Positions 8,030 through 18,256 are shown, counted from the stretch's first letter. The stretch is DNA of 64,000 nt from Flavobacterium beibuense (GCF_004151245.1 NZ_JUIW01000007.1:62001-126000), one strand, 5' to 3'. The notes: generated from the letters alone by a model not told the origin. Numbers and translations: made by a program.

Positions 8030-9526
8030 ATGTTAGAAGCTGCAAACACTACACTGGGTACGGAGATGGAACAATACTTTAAAAAGTTCCGTAATAATAT
8101 TGTGGGTATCGATCAGGAGTTCAATACTCCGTTTGGTAAACAGAAAATTGTTTATACCGACTGGACTGCCAGCGGCAGGCTGTACCGTCCTATAGAAGAT
8201 AAACTGCTTAATGAGTTTGGTCCGTTTGTGGCCAATACCCATACCGAGACTACAATATCGGGTACGGCTATGACAAATGCTTATCATGAAGCACGTCACA
8301 TTATTAAGCACCACGTTAATGCAGGTCCTGATGACATACTGATTACAGATGGTAGCGGTATGACAGGTGTTGTAAACAAATTCCAGAGGATACTGGGGCT
8401 TAAGGTGCCGGAAAACCTAAGGGAGTTTACTACCATACCTGAGGAGAAAAGACCCGTTGTGTTTGTTTCTCACATGGAGCACCACTCTAACCAAACATCG
8501 TGGTTGGAAACCATTGCCCGTGTTGAGGTTATCCCTGCGTGTCCCGAAGGGCTTATCTGCCTTGACAGCTTTAAAGAACTTTTAGAAAAACATAAAGACC
8601 GTACACTTAAAATAGCTTCTGTAACAGGATGCTCTAACGTTACGGGTATAAGAACAAAATACCATGAGGTTGCAAAACTTATACACCAGTACAACGGTGT
8701 TTGCTTTGTAGATTTTGCCTGTAGTGCACCTTATGTAAACATAGATATGCACCCTGCCGATGAAGAGGCTTACCTTGATGCCATCTTCTTTTCTCCGCAC
8801 AAATTCCTTGGTGGTCCCGGCACATCAGGCGTGTTAATCTTCAACAAAAAACTATACAAAAACATGGTACCCGATCATCCGGGTGGAGGTACGGTAAGCT
8901 GGACCAATCCGTGGGGTGAGCACAAATACCTTGATAACATCGAAGAGCGTGAAGACGGTGGTACACCGGGCTTCCTTCAGGTTATAAAAACTGCTTTGTG
9001 TGTTAAGCTAAAAGAACAGATGGGTGTAGATAACATCCTTAAAAGAGAACATGAAATTATAGATTACATCTTTAGTCAGTTTAAGGATGTAAACAGTATT
9101 AATATACTGGCGCCACAGCACCAGGACAGGCTGGGGGTTATTTCTTTCTTTATAGATAACCTTCACTTTAACCTTGGGGTTAAAATACTTAACGACAAGT
9201 TTGGTATACAAACTCGTGGCGGATGCAGCTGTGCGGGCACTTATGGCCATTACCTGCTGCATGTGGATGAGGAGAAATCACACTATCTTACCAATAAGAT
9301 TACAGAGGGCGACCTTATACAAAAACCGGGATGGATTAGAATGTCTATTCACCCAACAACTACCAATGCAGAGATTGAGTATGTGTGCCAATGCATAAAA
9401 GAACTGGCACTAAACCATGAAGAATGGGCTAAAGACTATACTTATAACAGGGCAAACAACGAGTTTACACACGTTAATGCACAACCTGTTGTACAAGATA
9501 TGGTAGAGAACTGGTTTAAGCTTTAG
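8030..9526 (+). CDS. Class V aminotransferase, cysteine-desulfurase-like
   Basis: 498-residue PLP enzyme. The Schiff-base lysine is in SPHKFLGG (about Lys258), preceded by VDFACSAPYVNID (PLP-binding Asp) and SHMEHHSN. A loop RGGCSCAG (Cys399, Cys401) sits where SufS/NifS carry the catalytic sulfur-accepting Cys. It is about 90 residues longer than SufS, with an N-terminal TDWTASGR segment, and lacks suf neighbours, so housekeeping Fe-S assembly is unlikely. I infer a desulfurase or lyase of undefined substrate. Its 3' end overlaps the converging acyltransferase gene by 11 bases. Confidence 0.85.
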   Translation: MLEAANTTLGTEMEQYFKKFRNNIVGIDQEFNTPFGKQKIVYTDWTASGRLYRPIEDKLLNEFGPFVANTHTETTISGTAMTNAYHEARHIIKHHVNAGPDDILITDGSGMTGVVNKFQRILGLKVPENLREFTTIPEEKRPVVFVSHMEHHSNQTSWLETIARVEVIPACPEGLICLDSFKELLEKHKDRTLKIASVTGCSNVTGIRTKYHEVAKLIHQYNGVCFVDFACSAPYVNIDMHPADEEAYLDAIFFSPHKFLGGPGTSGVLIFNKKLYKNMVPDHPGGGTVSWTNPWGEHKYLDNIEEREDGGTPGFLQVIKTALCVKLKEQMGVDNILKREHEIIDYIFSQFKDVNSINILAPQHQDRLGVISFFIDNLHFNLGVKILNDKFGIQTRGGCSCAGTYGHYLLHVDEEKSHYLTNKITEGDLIQKPGWIRMSIHPTTTNAEIEYVCQCIKELALNHEEWAKDYTYNRANNEFTHVNAQPVVQDMVENWFKL

Positions 9527-10418
9527 GCGGATATCCCGGCGGATCGTTGCGGCGGTTTTTAAATCGCTTGTGTGTCCACAGGTAATAAGCCGGAGCCTCC
9601 CTTATCTGGTCTTCCAGTAAACGAAGGAAAATATCGGTTAACCCGAAGTTAGGAACTTCTTGAGGGTTACCTTCAAACGGAATAAACGTGGCCTTATAAT
9701 GGCCGCGTTTTATTTTTTCGCCCTTTACATAAATCACGTTCATGTCCAGTTTTTTGGTAAGTAGTTCGGCACCGCCATGCACGGGTACTTCCATACCAAA
9801 GAATTTGCCCCAGTAAGGTACGCGGTATATTTTAGGGCTTTGGTCACTTAAAAATCCGTAAACGCCAAGGATGCCTTTACGTTTGTTGTTTTTCATTACA
9901 GATACGCTCTCTTTGGTATCTATCAGTTCGGCACCAAGCCTGCGGCGCAGCTTTATTACCAGCCTGTCAAAATAAGGATTTGCCAGTTTTTTATAGATAC
10001 CAAAACCTTTATGAGTGGTAAAGCCGCGGCTCATGTTTAAAAGCCATTCATAACTGGCATAATGGCCGCAAATAAGGGCAATGCTCTTTCCTTTAGCCTC
10101 ATACTCGTTAATTAGCTCCATGTTAGTGATAACAAAGCGTTTTTCAAGCTCTTTTTGGCTTATGCTAATGGTTTTTACCATTTCTACTATAGTGTCGCAA
10201 AAATGGCGGTAAAATTCCTTCTCTGTTTTTTTACGCTGCTCTTCGGTATGTTCCGGCAGGCATAGGGCAAGATTAAGGCGCACCACCTTTTTACGGTATC
10301 CTATTACATGGTATACCAACACATAAGCAAAATCGGAAAATATATAAAGTAACCTGAATGGTAGTATAGAGATTAGCCAAAGTATGGGATAGGCTATGAT
10401 ATATGCTAAAAACTGCAT
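9516..10418 (-). CDS. LpxL/HtrB-type lipid A acyltransferase
   Basis: 300 residues of the lysophospholipid acyltransferase superfamily, inner-membrane anchored by an N-terminal hydrophobic stretch (residues 4-25). The catalytic H(x)4E is GHYASYE (His119, Glu124), and DQSPK near residue 193 plus HGGAELLTKK match the LpxL/LpxM group. It should transfer a secondary acyl chain to a lipid A precursor. It converges on the aminotransferase gene and shares its last 11 bases with it. Confidence 0.85.
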   Translation of the reverse strand: MQFLAYIIAYPILWLISILPFRLLYIFSDFAYVLVYHVIGYRKKVVRLNLALCLPEHTEEQRKKTEKEFYRHFCDTIVEMVKTISISQKELEKRFVITNMELINEYEAKGKSIALICGHYASYEWLLNMSRGFTTHKGFGIYKKLANPYFDRLVIKLRRRLGAELIDTKESVSVMKNNKRKGILGVYGFLSDQSPKIYRVPYWGKFFGMEVPVHGGAELLTKKLDMNVIYVKGEKIKRGHYKATFIPFEGNPQEVPNFGLTDIFLRLLEDQIREAPAYYLWTHKRFKNRRNDPPGYPPKA

Positions 10419-10528
10419 TCTTTAAATTTTTACAAATATACTTTATTATCGTTTATTTAAGCTTTTCTTTCCTAAACGGTAGGAAAAGTTTCAATACTAT
10501 TGGTTAAATTTACATTTTAAAATTGAAT

Positions 10529-11176
10529 ATGGGAATAGAAAATATTGTAGTTTGGGTAATAATTGGTATTACCGCATTAGTAAGCTTTAAAGGATTTGAT
10601 AATGTATATTTTTTCAGGAAATACGACTTTCACATAGGTAGTATAAGGGCAGGGGAACAGCACCGTATGTTTACCAGTGCGTTTTTGCATGCCGACCCCG
10701 TTCACCTTATTTTTAATATGTATACGCTATACATATTTGCACCTATTGTGTTAGGTGGACTTGGAGTAATAAACTTCCTTATTATTTACTTTGCCAGCCT
10801 TATATGTGGTAATCTGTTAACACTGTCTATTCATAAAAATGATTTGCATTACAGGGCTATTGGCGCATCGGGTGCGGTAATGGGAGTTATCTATTCGGCG
10901 GTATTGCTTGCCCCGGACATGAACATACTTTTATTCTTTGTCGTACCAATGCCACTATATGTTTTTGGATTGGGATACCTTATATACTCCATTTATGGTA
11001 TGAGGGCCAAAGCCGATAATATAGGCCATACGGCACACTTTGGAGGTGCCATAGGCGGACTCGTATTTACGCTTTGTAAAAGGCCCGAACTTTTCCAGAC
11101 ACAAACTCTTGTAATAGGCTTACTTATAGTACCTATAGTTATTTTGTTCTTTATGGCCCGATCAGGGAAGATATAA
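10529..11176 (+). CDS. Rhomboid intramembrane serine protease
   Basis: 215 residues from ATG 10529 (a TTG two codons upstream is less likely). Six hydrophobic segments are visible. Catalytic Ser114 lies in GASGAVMG and the His in HTAHFGGAIGG (His170); the HADPVHLIFNM segment after the first helix is the conserved rhomboid loop. It cleaves membrane proteins within the lipid bilayer; substrates cannot be told from sequence. A TAAATTTA box lies just upstream, and the next gene starts 9 bases downstream. Confidence 0.93.
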   Translation: MGIENIVVWVIIGITALVSFKGFDNVYFFRKYDFHIGSIRAGEQHRMFTSAFLHADPVHLIFNMYTLYIFAPIVLGGLGVINFLIIYFASLICGNLLTLSIHKNDLHYRAIGASGAVMGVIYSAVLLAPDMNILLFFVVPMPLYVFGLGYLIYSIYGMRAKADNIGHTAHFGGAIGGLVFTLCKRPELFQTQTLVIGLLIVPIVILFFMARSGKI

Positions 11177-11185
11177 TTTATAAGA

Positions 11186-11578
11186 ATGGAAATAAGTATA
11201 GGATCTACGTTCTCAAGAGAATTTACTTGGGAAGAGAGGACCGTTACCCTCGAATTAACAAAATCATTAAATGCTTTTTTTGAAAATAAAAATTACGGAG
11301 AGATCGATTTAATTTATGTTAGTGCTATTTGCGTTTCTAAAGGATTTAAGCCCTTTTTTAAACAAAAAAGAAACAGATGGTCAAAAGAAAAAAACGCACT
11401 AGAGTATGAATATGAGTTGGATTTTGATACATTCTTTCACTTAAATCTTTCCGATAAAAAAGATAAGATTATTCAGGGATTTTTGTCTAAAACAAGAGAA
11501 GTCAGTTACAATTACAAAAACAAGTTTGATTTTAACTGGGAAGCTTTTTTAGATGATCTTGAAAAGAATTTATCATAA
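11186..11578 (+). CDS. Hypothetical cytoplasmic protein
   Basis: 130 residues, no signal or membrane segment; rich in Phe, Lys and Asp, with KGFKPFFKQKRNRWSKEKN in the centre and an acidic C-terminus. Nine bases follow the rhomboid gene, so co-transcription is likely. The AT-rich, Lys/Phe-rich composition recalls small immunity-type proteins, but nothing specific supports that. Confidence 0.6.
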   Translation: MEISIGSTFSREFTWEERTVTLELTKSLNAFFENKNYGEIDLIYVSAICVSKGFKPFFKQKRNRWSKEKNALEYEYELDFDTFFHLNLSDKKDKIIQGFLSKTREVSYNYKNKFDFNWEAFLDDLEKNLS

Positions 11579-11642
11579 AAAAATATCATTTACCATCCGT
11601 TTGATTATCATTTTCTTAACGCTCGTTGTTGTAAGGTTTACC

Positions 11643-11650
11643 TAATTTTG
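11643..11650 (+). promoter_or_regulatory. -7 promoter element (TAATTTTG)
   Basis: Exact TAnnTTTG match 65 bases before the SIMPL gene start. Confidence 0.45.
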
Positions 11651-11715
11651 TAGGAAACTTTGCCGTTATTGGCACGCATTTTGGATTTCAACAAACAAAA
11701 TAAAAAATACAGACT

Positions 11716-12423
11716 ATGAAAAAAATTGCATTAGTATTAGTAATGATGGTTGCCGGAGCAGTAAATGCCCAAACCGGTTCACAAATTCCGCAGGTAACGG
11801 TAACAGGGGAAGGTATAATAAGAGTAGTGCCCGATATGGCTACCATAACCATAGGGGTTAACAACCAGGGTAATGACTCGGCCGATGTTAAAAAGGAAAA
11901 CGATAAGGCAGTTGATGCAGTACTTAAATACCTTAAAAAATCAGGTATAGATGCAAAAGACTATCAAACGCAGCGCGTCTACCTAAACAGGAACTACGAT
12001 TACGATAAAAAGAAATACTATTACTCGGCTTCACAAACCATTACGGTTAAGCTAAGAGACCTTACAAAATATGACGCACTTATGGGCGGACTGGTAGAGT
12101 CGGGCGTAAATAACATTCAGGGAGTGGAGTTTGAGTCGTCTAAGCAAAAAGAATATGAAACTCAGGCAAGGAGAGAGGCGATGCTGGATGCTAAAAAGAA
12201 AGCACAGGAGTATATGTCGGCTTTAAACCAGGAGATGGGTCCTGCCATTATGATAAACGAAAACGCAGTATCGTCTTATATGCCAATGCGTACTATGGCA
12301 ATGTATGATAAGGCTGAGGCTGGCGGACAAAGAGAAACCATAGCTGCCGGAGAAATAGAAATTAAGGCAAATGTAACCGTAGGTTTTATTATCAAAATAA
12401 ACTCGAACGACCTACGTAATTAA
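11716..12423 (+). CDS. SIMPL-domain (DUF541) periplasmic protein
   Basis: 235 residues with a signal peptide (cleavage near VNA-Q19). The hallmark VTVTGEGIIRVVPDMATITIGV opens the domain, and ARREAMLDAKKKAQ is the conserved helix of the BP26/OMP28/YggE family, which can form channel-like multimers in the envelope and is linked to oxidative-stress tolerance. It is monocistronic: own promoter upstream, GNRA-loop terminator downstream. Confidence 0.88.
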   Translation: MKKIALVLVMMVAGAVNAQTGSQIPQVTVTGEGIIRVVPDMATITIGVNNQGNDSADVKKENDKAVDAVLKYLKKSGIDAKDYQTQRVYLNRNYDYDKKKYYYSASQTITVKLRDLTKYDALMGGLVESGVNNIQGVEFESSKQKEYETQARREAMLDAKKKAQEYMSALNQEMGPAIMINENAVSSYMPMRTMAMYDKAEAGGQRETIAAGEIEIKANVTVGFIIKINSNDLRN

Positions 12424-12455
12424 AATAATCGCAGAAAATTTAATTATAGAAAGTG

Positions 12456-12491
12456 AATCCCCGTAGCCGAAAGGTTGCGGGGATTTTTTTT
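12456..12491 (+). terminator. Terminator of the SIMPL gene
   Basis: 13-bp stem AATCCCCGTAGCC/GGTTGCGGGGATT closed by a GAAA tetraloop (12469-12472), then T8. Confidence 0.9.
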
Positions 12492-12584
12492 GCGTGAAAA
12501 CCACAAACAACACTTAAAGGATTGTTAAATATTTGTCTTTCAGGAATTTATTTTGTTAATTTTAATAACGTTTTAACACGCTCT

Positions 12585-12756
12585 TAAAAAACATAATGTC
12601 GACCTGAAACAGGTTAAATGTTGTTCCTTCCCCGGGAAATGCGCCCCGGGGATTTCCTTTCTTCAGGTTTAAAAATATAAAGATTTCATTTAAATCAGGT
12701 TAATTATTGTAATCCCCACCAATTTCCCCTGCAGAGTGATGCAGGGGAAATTTTTT
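12585..12756 (+). other. Intergenic region with two successive hairpin units before the sulfatase
   Basis: The 397-base gap 12424-12820 has no gene beyond the SIMPL terminator. It holds ACCTG-aaa-CAGGT (12602-12614), a GC hairpin CCCCGGG/CCCGGGG (12630-12651), and a perfect 13-bp stem AATTTCCCCTGCA/TGCAGGGGAAATT with a T tail (12721-12756). Each GC hairpin is preceded by a CAGGTTAA(A)T...TTGT...CC stretch, as though two related short transcripts or attenuators lie in tandem. Confidence 0.45.
12721..12756 (+). terminator. Intrinsic terminator in the sulfatase upstream region
   Basis: Perfect 13-bp stem, GAGTGA loop, T-tract. It stands 65 bases before the sulfatase ATG, so it is either the end of an unannotated small transcript or an attenuator. 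Confidence 0.75.
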
Positions 12757-12820
12757 ACCTCAAATGCCTCAAAAGTTCACAAAATGCTGTTGGATTTCTA
12801 ACCAATAATTATAACAGCTT

Positions 12821-14376
12821 ATGAAACTAAAATTTTTACTCCTTATCTTATTTATAGGGTTTTTATCCTATGCGCAAAACAAACCTAATATTTTGGTTAT
12901 TATGGTTGATGATGTGGCGCCTAATTCCCTTAGTGCCTATTCGTTAGGTATGCAGTACCCAACACCGCATATAGACAGGATTGCCAAAGAAGGAGTTTTG
13001 TTTACAGATCATTATTCGCAGCCCAGCTGTACCGCAGGGCGTGCTGCATTTATAACAGGACAAAAACCCGTAAGAACAGGCCTGACTACCGTAGGGCAGC
13101 CGGGTAATCCGCTGGGGCTTAAATTTGAAGACCCAACCATTGCCGAGCTTTTAAAACCTATGGGTTACATGACAGGGCAATTTGGTAAAAACCATTTGGG
13201 CGACCGTAATGAGCATTTACCAACAGTACATGGGTTTGACGAGTTTTATGGCAACCTGTACCACCTAAACGTATCGGAAGAGCCGGAACAGCCTGATTAC
13301 CCTAAAAGCAAGGAATTTGCCGAAAAATATGGTCCTCGTGGTGTTATAGAGTCTTATGCCTCAACAAAAGACGACGGTACGGAAGACCCAAGATTCGGGC
13401 GTGTGGGCAAACAACGCATTAAAGACACAGGACCACTTACTACAGAGCGTATGAAAACTTTTGACGATACGCTGGTAGCAAAATCTAAAGACTTTATGAA
13501 ACGCGCTAAAGATGCCAATAAACCTTTCTTTATATGGCATGCTACAAGCGTATGCACGTGTATACTCACTTAAAGGACGAACATAAAAACCTTGCGGGGA
13601 AGATAAGTACTGACACTGATAAATTTGGTAGCGGACTTATGGAGCATGATATGCAGGTAGGCGAGCTGTTAGATTATCTGGATGAGCTTGGTATTGCTGA
13701 AAATACAATTGTTATTTATACTACAGATAACGGACCTGAGCAAAGTACATGGCCCGATGCCGGTACAACTATGTTTAGGGGAGAAAAAATGACAACCTGG
13801 GAAGGCGGGCTTCGATCTCCGTTTTTGGTAAGATGGCCGGGTAAAATTCCTGCGGGACTTATACGAAACGGAATTTCGGCACACGAAGATGTACTGCCTA
13901 CACTTATGGCAGCTGCCAGTAATCCTAACGTTATTGAAGAACTTAAAAAAGGCAAGAAGGCTGGTAATATGACCTATAAGGTGCATATAGACGGATTTAA
14001 CAACCTTGATTACTGGACGGGTAAAACAGATGAGTCGGCACGTAATTATTTCTTCTATTATTATGAATCGAGCTTAACGGCAATGCGTGTAGGCCCTTGG
14101 AAAATGCACTTTGCTACTAAAGAGCGTTATTTTGACGATATGGTATCGCACACCATGCCTATGCTGTTTAACCTTAGGAAAGACCCGTTTGAGCATTATG
14201 ATGATATAACAGGTTTCCATCAGATAATGATGAAATCGTGGGTAATGCAGCCGGCTATCGGATTGCTTACAGAGCACCTTGAAACATTTAAGGAGTTTCC
14301 GCCAAGGCAGGCAGCAGCTTCGCTGGATATAAACAAAGCAATAGAACAGATATTGCAGGCAGGCAGCAGACAGTAG
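12821..14376 (+). pseudogene. Arylsulfatase, interrupted by a single-base frameshift
   Basis: Type I sulfatase split into 12821-13573 and a continuation in the next frame to 14376. It has a signal peptide (cleavage near SYAQ) and the formylglycine site CTAGR (Cys70). Metal ligands are in IMVDD near residue 30 and in TDNGPE of the second part. At about 13549 one C appears missing: restoring it turns HATSVCT into [12 protein letters not shown], the family motif. Joined length about 518 residues. It would hydrolyse sulfate esters in the periplasm if intact. The lesion may be a real mutation or a sequencing error; no homopolymer marks the site. Confidence 0.85.
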
Positions 14377-14390
14377 TTTTTTCATTATAT

Positions 14391-14432
14391 TAATTTACTC
14401 CGGCTCTATAGGAGTCGGGGTAATTATTTTAA
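14391..14432 (+). terminator. Terminator after sulfatase 1
   Basis: Long stem TAATTTACTCCGGCTC / GGAGTCGGGGTAATTA (G-T pairs and one offset), TATA loop, then TTTT. Confidence 0.7.
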
Positions 14433-14475
14433 AGGCATTTTAATGCCCGTATAACCACAATCAACCAACCAATAT

Positions 14476-15531
14476 ATGAATAGTAAACTAATCACCCCTG
14501 TAACAAGGCTGTTTGCTTTCTTCATGCTTTTCATTTCTTTAGCGGCATGTAAGCAGGAACCTGCTAAAGATATTCAGACAGGAACAGAAACGACTGAGGT
14601 AAGCGAAAATGCAGATCCGCTACCGTCATGGAATGACGGAGCCAATAAAGAAGCCATTATCAGTTATGTAAAAGATGTAACTACTGAGGGTAGTGCTTCT
14701 TTTATTCCTGTAGCCGACCGTATTGCCACATTTGATAATGATGGCACCCTATGGAGCGAGCAACCGGCTTATTTCCAGTTGTTTTTTGCTATGGACAGGA
14801 TAAAAGCCCTTTCGGCAGACCACCCGGAGTGGAAAAACAAGCAGCCATATAAGGCCGTGCTGGATAACGATATGGATGCACTTATGCAACAGGGAGAAAA
14901 AGGCCTTATGGAAATAGTAATGGTATCGCACAGCGGTGTAACTACCGATGAGTTTGATACCATTGTAAAAGACTGGATTGCTACCGCCAAACACCCAACC
15001 AAAAATGTACCCTATACTGATTTAATCTTTAAGCCCATGCTGGAGCTTGTAAAATATTTACAGGCAAACGACTTTAAAGTATTTATAGTTTCAGGTGGAG
15101 GGTTGGGCTTTATGCGTGCCTGGGCCGAAGGTGTTTATGGTATACCCAAAGACCAGACTGTGGGCAGTAGTAATAAAACCGAGTTTGACTACAATAATGG
15201 AAACCCGGTTATAAGAATATTGCCTCAGCTTGAATTTATGGATGACAAGGAAGGTAAGCCTGTTGCCATAAATAAATTTATAGGGCGCAAGCCTGTTTTT
15301 GCAGCAGGAAATTCTGATGGCGATTTGCAAATGTTGCAATATGCTGCTTCAAACAGTTACAAGAATTTTGAACTGTATGTACACCATACCGATTCTATAA
15401 GGGAATGGGCTTATGACAGGAAATCGCATATAGGTAAACTTGACAAAGGCCTTGACGAGGCCAGCCAAAAAGGCTGGACAGTAGTTAACATGAAAGACGA
15501 CTGGAAGAAAGTGTATAATTCAGATAAATAG
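14476..15531 (+). CDS. Lipoprotein HAD-superfamily phosphatase
   Basis: 351 residues: lipobox LAAC (Cys25), an acidic linker, then a HAD fold with motif I FDNDGT (Asp87, Asp89), motif II VSGGG near residue 206, and motif IV GNSDGDLQML near residue 277. It should be a membrane-anchored periplasmic phosphatase or phosphotransferase. It lies between two arylsulfatases in the same direction, so it probably acts on the same, unknown, esterified substrate. A terminator separates it from sulfatase 1, so it may have its own promoter. Confidence 0.85.
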   Translation: MNSKLITPVTRLFAFFMLFISLAACKQEPAKDIQTGTETTEVSENADPLPSWNDGANKEAIISYVKDVTTEGSASFIPVADRIATFDNDGTLWSEQPAYFQLFFAMDRIKALSADHPEWKNKQPYKAVLDNDMDALMQQGEKGLMEIVMVSHSGVTTDEFDTIVKDWIATAKHPTKNVPYTDLIFKPMLELVKYLQANDFKVFIVSGGGLGFMRAWAEGVYGIPKDQTVGSSNKTEFDYNNGNPVIRILPQLEFMDDKEGKPVAINKFIGRKPVFAAGNSDGDLQMLQYAASNSYKNFELYVHHTDSIREWAYDRKSHIGKLDKGLDEASQKGWTVVNMKDDWKKVYNSDK

Positions 15532-15612
15532 TTTAAGGATATAATTATATAGATATATAAAGATAACAATCAAATCACTGTAATCACTACCACATCTTTT
15601 TACATTCAATTA

Positions 15613-15680
15613 GTGGTCGGCCAATCCTGGCGCGACTTTGAGCCTCTACCACAGGACTAATCACTGGCGGAAAATTAATT
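15613..15680 (+). other. GC-rich, potentially structured leader before sulfatase 2
   Basis: Unlike its AT-rich surroundings, this stretch contains GTGGT (15613-15617) able to pair with ACCAC (15648-15652), enclosing the hairpin GCCA-atcc-TGGC (15620-15631). It lies 70-130 bases before the sulfatase start. No known riboswitch recognised. Confidence 0.3.
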
Positions 15681-15746
15681 TTTCATCATTAACCAATAGA
15701 TTTTACTATTTATTGAAATCTAATCGAACCACTAAATTAATTTGTT

Positions 15747-18175
15747 ATGAATGTTACTACTATGAGAAAAGGCGTGCTGTTTATGTTGCTATGCCTTGTA
15801 CCCGCGCTTACCAAAACCTTTGCCCAGTCTGACCCCCGACAGGTAAGAAAAGAAAATTTTAAAGGCGTTATAGAGCTCGATGTAAGGGACTCTAAAGCCG
15901 ATTGGGATCCTTATACACTTAAATCGGCACCCGAAGGAGCACCAAACATATTGTTTGTACTGTTTGATGATACAGGGCAGGCTGCCTGGTCGCCTTTTGG
16001 AGGGGCTATTAACATGCCTACACTTCAAAAACTTGCCGATAACGGTCTTATTTACAGCCAGTGGCACACTACGGCCTTATGTTCGCCTACACGTTCTACT
16101 TTATTGACAGGGCGTAATCACCACTTAACAGGTAATGCTGCCATTACAGAAGCTACAGACGGTTATCCCGGCTCTAATGGGCGTATACCTAAACAATGTG
16201 CCACGATAGCACAAATATTACAGGAAAACGGCTGGAGTACGTTTTGGATAGGTAAAAACCATAATGTCCCGGAGCAGGATGTGGCATCGGGGGCATCGAG
16301 AACCCAATGGCCTACCCAAATGGGCTTTGACCGCTATTATGGCTTTTTGGGTGGCGAAACCAACCAGTGGTATCCTGATCTTGTAGAGGATAATCATTTT
16401 ACAGAGCAGCCTTATGGCCCTGAGGATGGCTATCACTTATCTAAAGATTTAGCCGATAAGGCCATACAGTATATTCAGGATCAAAAAGCTACAAACCCTT
16501 CTAAACCCTGGTATATGTGGTTTTGTCCAGGTGCTAACCATGCACCGCACCACGCACCACAGGAATTTATAGACAGATACAAAGGCAAGTTTGACGAAGG
16601 TTATGATGCATACCGCAAATGGGTAGTACCACGCATGATTGCAAAAGGCATTATACCAAAAGATACCAAGATGGAAGACTTTAATCCGCTTCCGCCAAAT
16701 GTATCTAATCCGGGAGACTATGTTAAGCCTTGGAATAAGTTAAGTGCCGATGAGAAAAAGCTATTCTCTAAACTGGCTGAGGTATATGCAGGCTTCTCTG
16801 AATATACCGATTATCAGGTAGGTAGGATAGTAGAATACCTTGAAAGAACGGGTCAGCTTGAAAACACAATAGTTATTTATGCTGCCGATAACGGAGCTTC
16901 GGGAGAGGGTTCGCCAAACGGATCGGTAAACGAAAACAAATTCTTTAACGGTTACCCCGATGAGCTTTCAGAAAACATGAAATATATTGATAAGCTGGGA
17001 GGGCCTGATACGTATGAACATTACCCTACAGGATGGGCAGCAGCGTTTTCTGCTCCTTATAAAATGTTTAAACGATACAGCGAATATTCAGGAGGTACCT
17101 GTGATCCGCTTGTAATATCATGGCCTAAAGGTATTAAGGCACGTGGTGAGGTAAGAAACCAATACCACCACAGTACCGATATTGTACCTACAATACTGGA
17201 AATTTGCGGACTTGAAATACCTAAAACCTTTAATGGTGTGGGGCAGTACCCGTTATCAGGGGTTTCTATGCGATACAGTTTTGATGCTTCGCCAACAGCA
17301 CCAACCCAAAAGCACGTACAATATTATGCCATGCTAGGTTCCAGGGCTATATGGAAAGACGGTTGGAAAGCCGTAGCGCTACATGCACCGTTAACAGGTA
17401 AAGGAAACTTTGACAAAGATGAATGGGAACTGTACCATGTGGATGTAGACAGAAGTGAATCTGTTAACCTTGCTAAAAGAATCCTGAGAAACTAAAAGAG
17501 TTAGTAGATCTTTGGTTTGAAGAGGCCGATAAAAACCTTGTGTTACCTCTGGACGACCGTACTGCCTTAGAAGTTTTAGGAACAGAGCGTCCGTCTCAGG
17601 AAAAGCCAAGAACAAGATACATTTATTATCCGCACACTGCACCGGTACCGGAAGGTGTTGCTGTTAGTATTCGTGGTCGTTCATACAAAATTGTTGCCGA
17701 CGTGGATGTTAAGGATGCCAACGCATCGGGAGTGTTGTTCGCTCACGGTTCACGTTTTGGAGGACATTCCTTATTTATAAAAGACAAGAAACTGTACTAT
17801 GTGTATAACTTCCTTGGCATTAAACCGGAACAACAGTTTGTATCATCTGTTCCTGTAACTACAGGTAAGCATACTTTTGGTGCCGAGTTTATCAGGGAAA
17901 AAACAGGAGATAAAGGTGAGCAGATAGGTAAATGCATACTGTATATAGACGGTAAAAAAGTTGCCGAAGGCCCTATGAGAACACAGCCCGGTAAGTTTAC
18001 CCTTTCGGGCGACGGACTTTGTGTAGGGTTTGACAGTGGCGATGCCGTAAGCGAACTGTACAAAACACCGGGAACCTTTAAAGGAGGAACAATAATAGGT
18101 GTGGGTGTAGATATTAGTGAAGAAAGCTTTGTTGATCTTGAAGCCGAAGCAGCCAGAATGATGAAGAGAGATTAG
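15747..18175 (+). pseudogene. Large arylsulfatase, interrupted by a single-base frameshift
   Basis: Sulfatase of about 809 residues when joined, split at 17475-17478. The signal peptide ends near TFAQ; the formylglycine site is CSPTR (Cys112-Arg116); metal-site motifs LFDDTG and ADNGASGEG are present. The first frame runs to 17495 and the second from about 17477 to 18175. Adding one A to the AAAA run restores NLAKKNPEKLKELVDLWF. The C-terminal part after the break is a beta-rich accessory domain (about 17600-18170). The homopolymer site makes a sequencing error plausible, but true decay is possible. The catalytic domain lies wholly before the break. Confidence 0.85.
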
Positions 18176-18190
18176 ATTTCATTTATAGTG

Positions 18191-18230
18191 TAAAGCCCTA
18201 ATCCTTTTTTAGGATGGGGCTTTATTTTTT
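18191..18230 (+). terminator. Terminator after sulfatase 2
   Basis: Stem AAAGCCCTAATCC/GGATGGGGCTTT around a T-rich loop, followed by ATTTTTT. Confidence 0.82.
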
Positions 18231-18256
18231 AAAATTTAATTTAAATAAAGATTTTT

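Noticed and set aside
8030..9526. Aminotransferase as housekeeping SufS
   Set aside because: It is about 90 residues longer than SufS and no suf genes are near, although a Cys loop is present.
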